Shown piece after piece: positions 5,708-6,397 of a stretch of 6,397 bases of DNA. A program made the translations under genes and the position numbers. The notes below the pieces were generated by a model, which saw only the letters and a list, made by a program, of their open reading frames with translations, did not search any database and was not told where the DNA came from. Each line of letters starts with the position of its first letter. The stretch's first letter is position 1. This DNA is from Bacteroidales bacterium (GTDB lineage Bacteria > Bacteroidota > Bacteroidia > Bacteroidales > JAADJA01), in NCBI GenBank assembly GCA_021107975.1, contig JAIORT010000741.1, forward strand, positions 1-6,397. Direction: 5' to 3'.

Positions 5708-5731
5708 ATTTTTACAAAAAGAAACCGTAAG

Positions 5732-6397
5732 ATGAGAAAATCTACTCTGAAAATAATATTATGGATAACCATATTTGCTATCGCCATGGGTTATCTTGAG
5801 AGCGCTGTGGTGGTTTATCTTCGCAAAATCTATTATCCGGAGGGTTTTATTTTTCCATTAAAAGCCATAGAGAGCAACATTGGTATAACAGAAATTTTAC
5901 GTGAAGCTGCAACAATAATTATGTTAGCAGGAGCAGGAATCATTGCAGGAAGAACAAAAACCGAGAAGTTCGGGTTTTTCATTTATTGCTTTGCTGTTTG
6001 GGATATTTTTTATTATATATTTCTGAAACTATTATTGGGCTGGCCCGAATCGTTGTTGACATGGGATATTTTATTTCTTATCCCGGTTACATGGGTCGGT
6101 CCGGTTATATGCCCGGTTATAAATTCACTAAGCATGATTTCTTTTGCGTTCTTAATCAGCTATTTCATTGATAAAGGATTAAAAACAAAAATAATTTGGA
6201 AAGAATGGATCCTGTTAATTATAGGTTCTGTAATTATTATCATTTCTTATGTTAATGATTATCTTGATTACATATTGGCTGAGTTTCCTCTGAGCGATTT
6301 ATTCAGAGCTGTAAACAATATGGCTATAATGGAATATGCTTCAGGGTATGTGCCAATAAGTTTCTCATGGTGGATTTTTATTATTGGTGAGTTATTA
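5732..6397 (+). CDS. Unnamed conserved multi-pass membrane protein (3' end outside window)
   Basis: The frame opens at ATG 5732-5734 and stays open for 222 codons to the right edge, so the C-terminus is missing. The protein begins MRKSTLKIILWITIFAIAMG with no cleavable signal, and has likely spans near 7-29, 57-73, 79-101, 110-130, 131-147, 158-175 and 209 onward. Dense polar and aromatic patches sit around the first spans: GYLESAVVVYLRKIYYPEGF (20-39), REAATIIMLAGAG (57-69), WDIFYYIFLK (90-99), and WPESLLTWDILFLIP (104-118) followed by WVGPV (121-125). I recall this pattern from uncharacterised bacterial membrane proteins, but know no function for it. Charged residues inside or next to spans (Glu23, Arg31, Glu58, Asp91, Asp112) suggest a buried polar site rather than a simple anchor. 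The gene is divergent from the polybasic membrane protein gene, and the start is preceded by A-rich sequence without a Shine-Dalgarno core. Confidence 0.8.
   Translation, partial: MRKSTLKIILWITIFAIAMGYLESAVVVYLRKIYYPEGFIFPLKAIESNIGITEILREAATIIMLAGAGIIAGRTKTEKFGFFIYCFAVWDIFYYIFLKLLLGWPESLLTWDILFLIPVTWVGPVICPVINSLSMISFAFLISYFIDKGLKTKIIWKEWILLIIGSVIIIISYVNDYLDYILAEFPLSDLFRAVNNMAIMEYASGYVPISFSWWIFIIGELL

Noticed and set aside
5986..6171. 61-codon plus-strand frame inside the right-edge gene
   Set aside because: It lies in another frame of a 222-codon open region with coherent membrane motifs, so it is a shadow.

Overview
The window looks like a stretch of a low-GC Bacteroidota chromosome. Three things support this. 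The gene order purN / acpP-fabF-rnc, followed by a short protein of the Bacteroidota IPExxxVDY family, is typical of the phylum. The best promoter matches are of the Bacteroidota type (TTG near -33, TAnnTTTG near -7). Start codons lack Shine-Dalgarno sequences and sit behind A-rich leaders. Genus and species cannot be read from this sequence.

Layout, left to right. (1) Positions 71-2768 on the minus strand hold an operon transcribed right to left: acpP (acyl carrier protein), fabF (beta-ketoacyl-ACP synthase II), rnc (RNase III) and an IPExxxVDY-family protein. Spacing is tight: gaps of 21 and 9 nt, then a 17-nt overlap. (2) A 167-bp divergent control region lies at 2769-2935. (3) purN on the plus strand (2936-3517) is the GAR formyltransferase of purine synthesis. 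Its last 23 nt overlap the end of the next, convergent gene. (4) A two-gene minus-strand unit follows: a 481-aa membrane protein with an extremely basic N-terminal third (4136-5581), then, after 2 nt, a class I SAM-dependent O-methyltransferase (3495-4133). (5) A second divergent control region (5582-5731) carries two overlapping promoter candidates. (6) A plus-strand gene for an unnamed multi-pass membrane protein starts at 5732 and runs off the right edge.

How the genes work together: AcpP carries the growing acyl chain on Ser37 and FabF extends it, so these two are one functional unit in fatty-acid elongation. RNase III shares the transcript, a conserved arrangement rather than a shared pathway. 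PurN is metabolically separate and only shares the divergent control region. The methyltransferase and the polybasic membrane protein are probably co-expressed, but nothing in the sequence gives their substrate or role.

Most of the window is housekeeping. The parts that conserved biology does not explain are the polybasic membrane protein with its methyltransferase partner, the non-ATG start of rnc, the overlapping divergent promoters near 5640, and the unnamed membrane protein at the right edge. I see no CRISPR array, insertion sequence, tRNA, rRNA or defence system.
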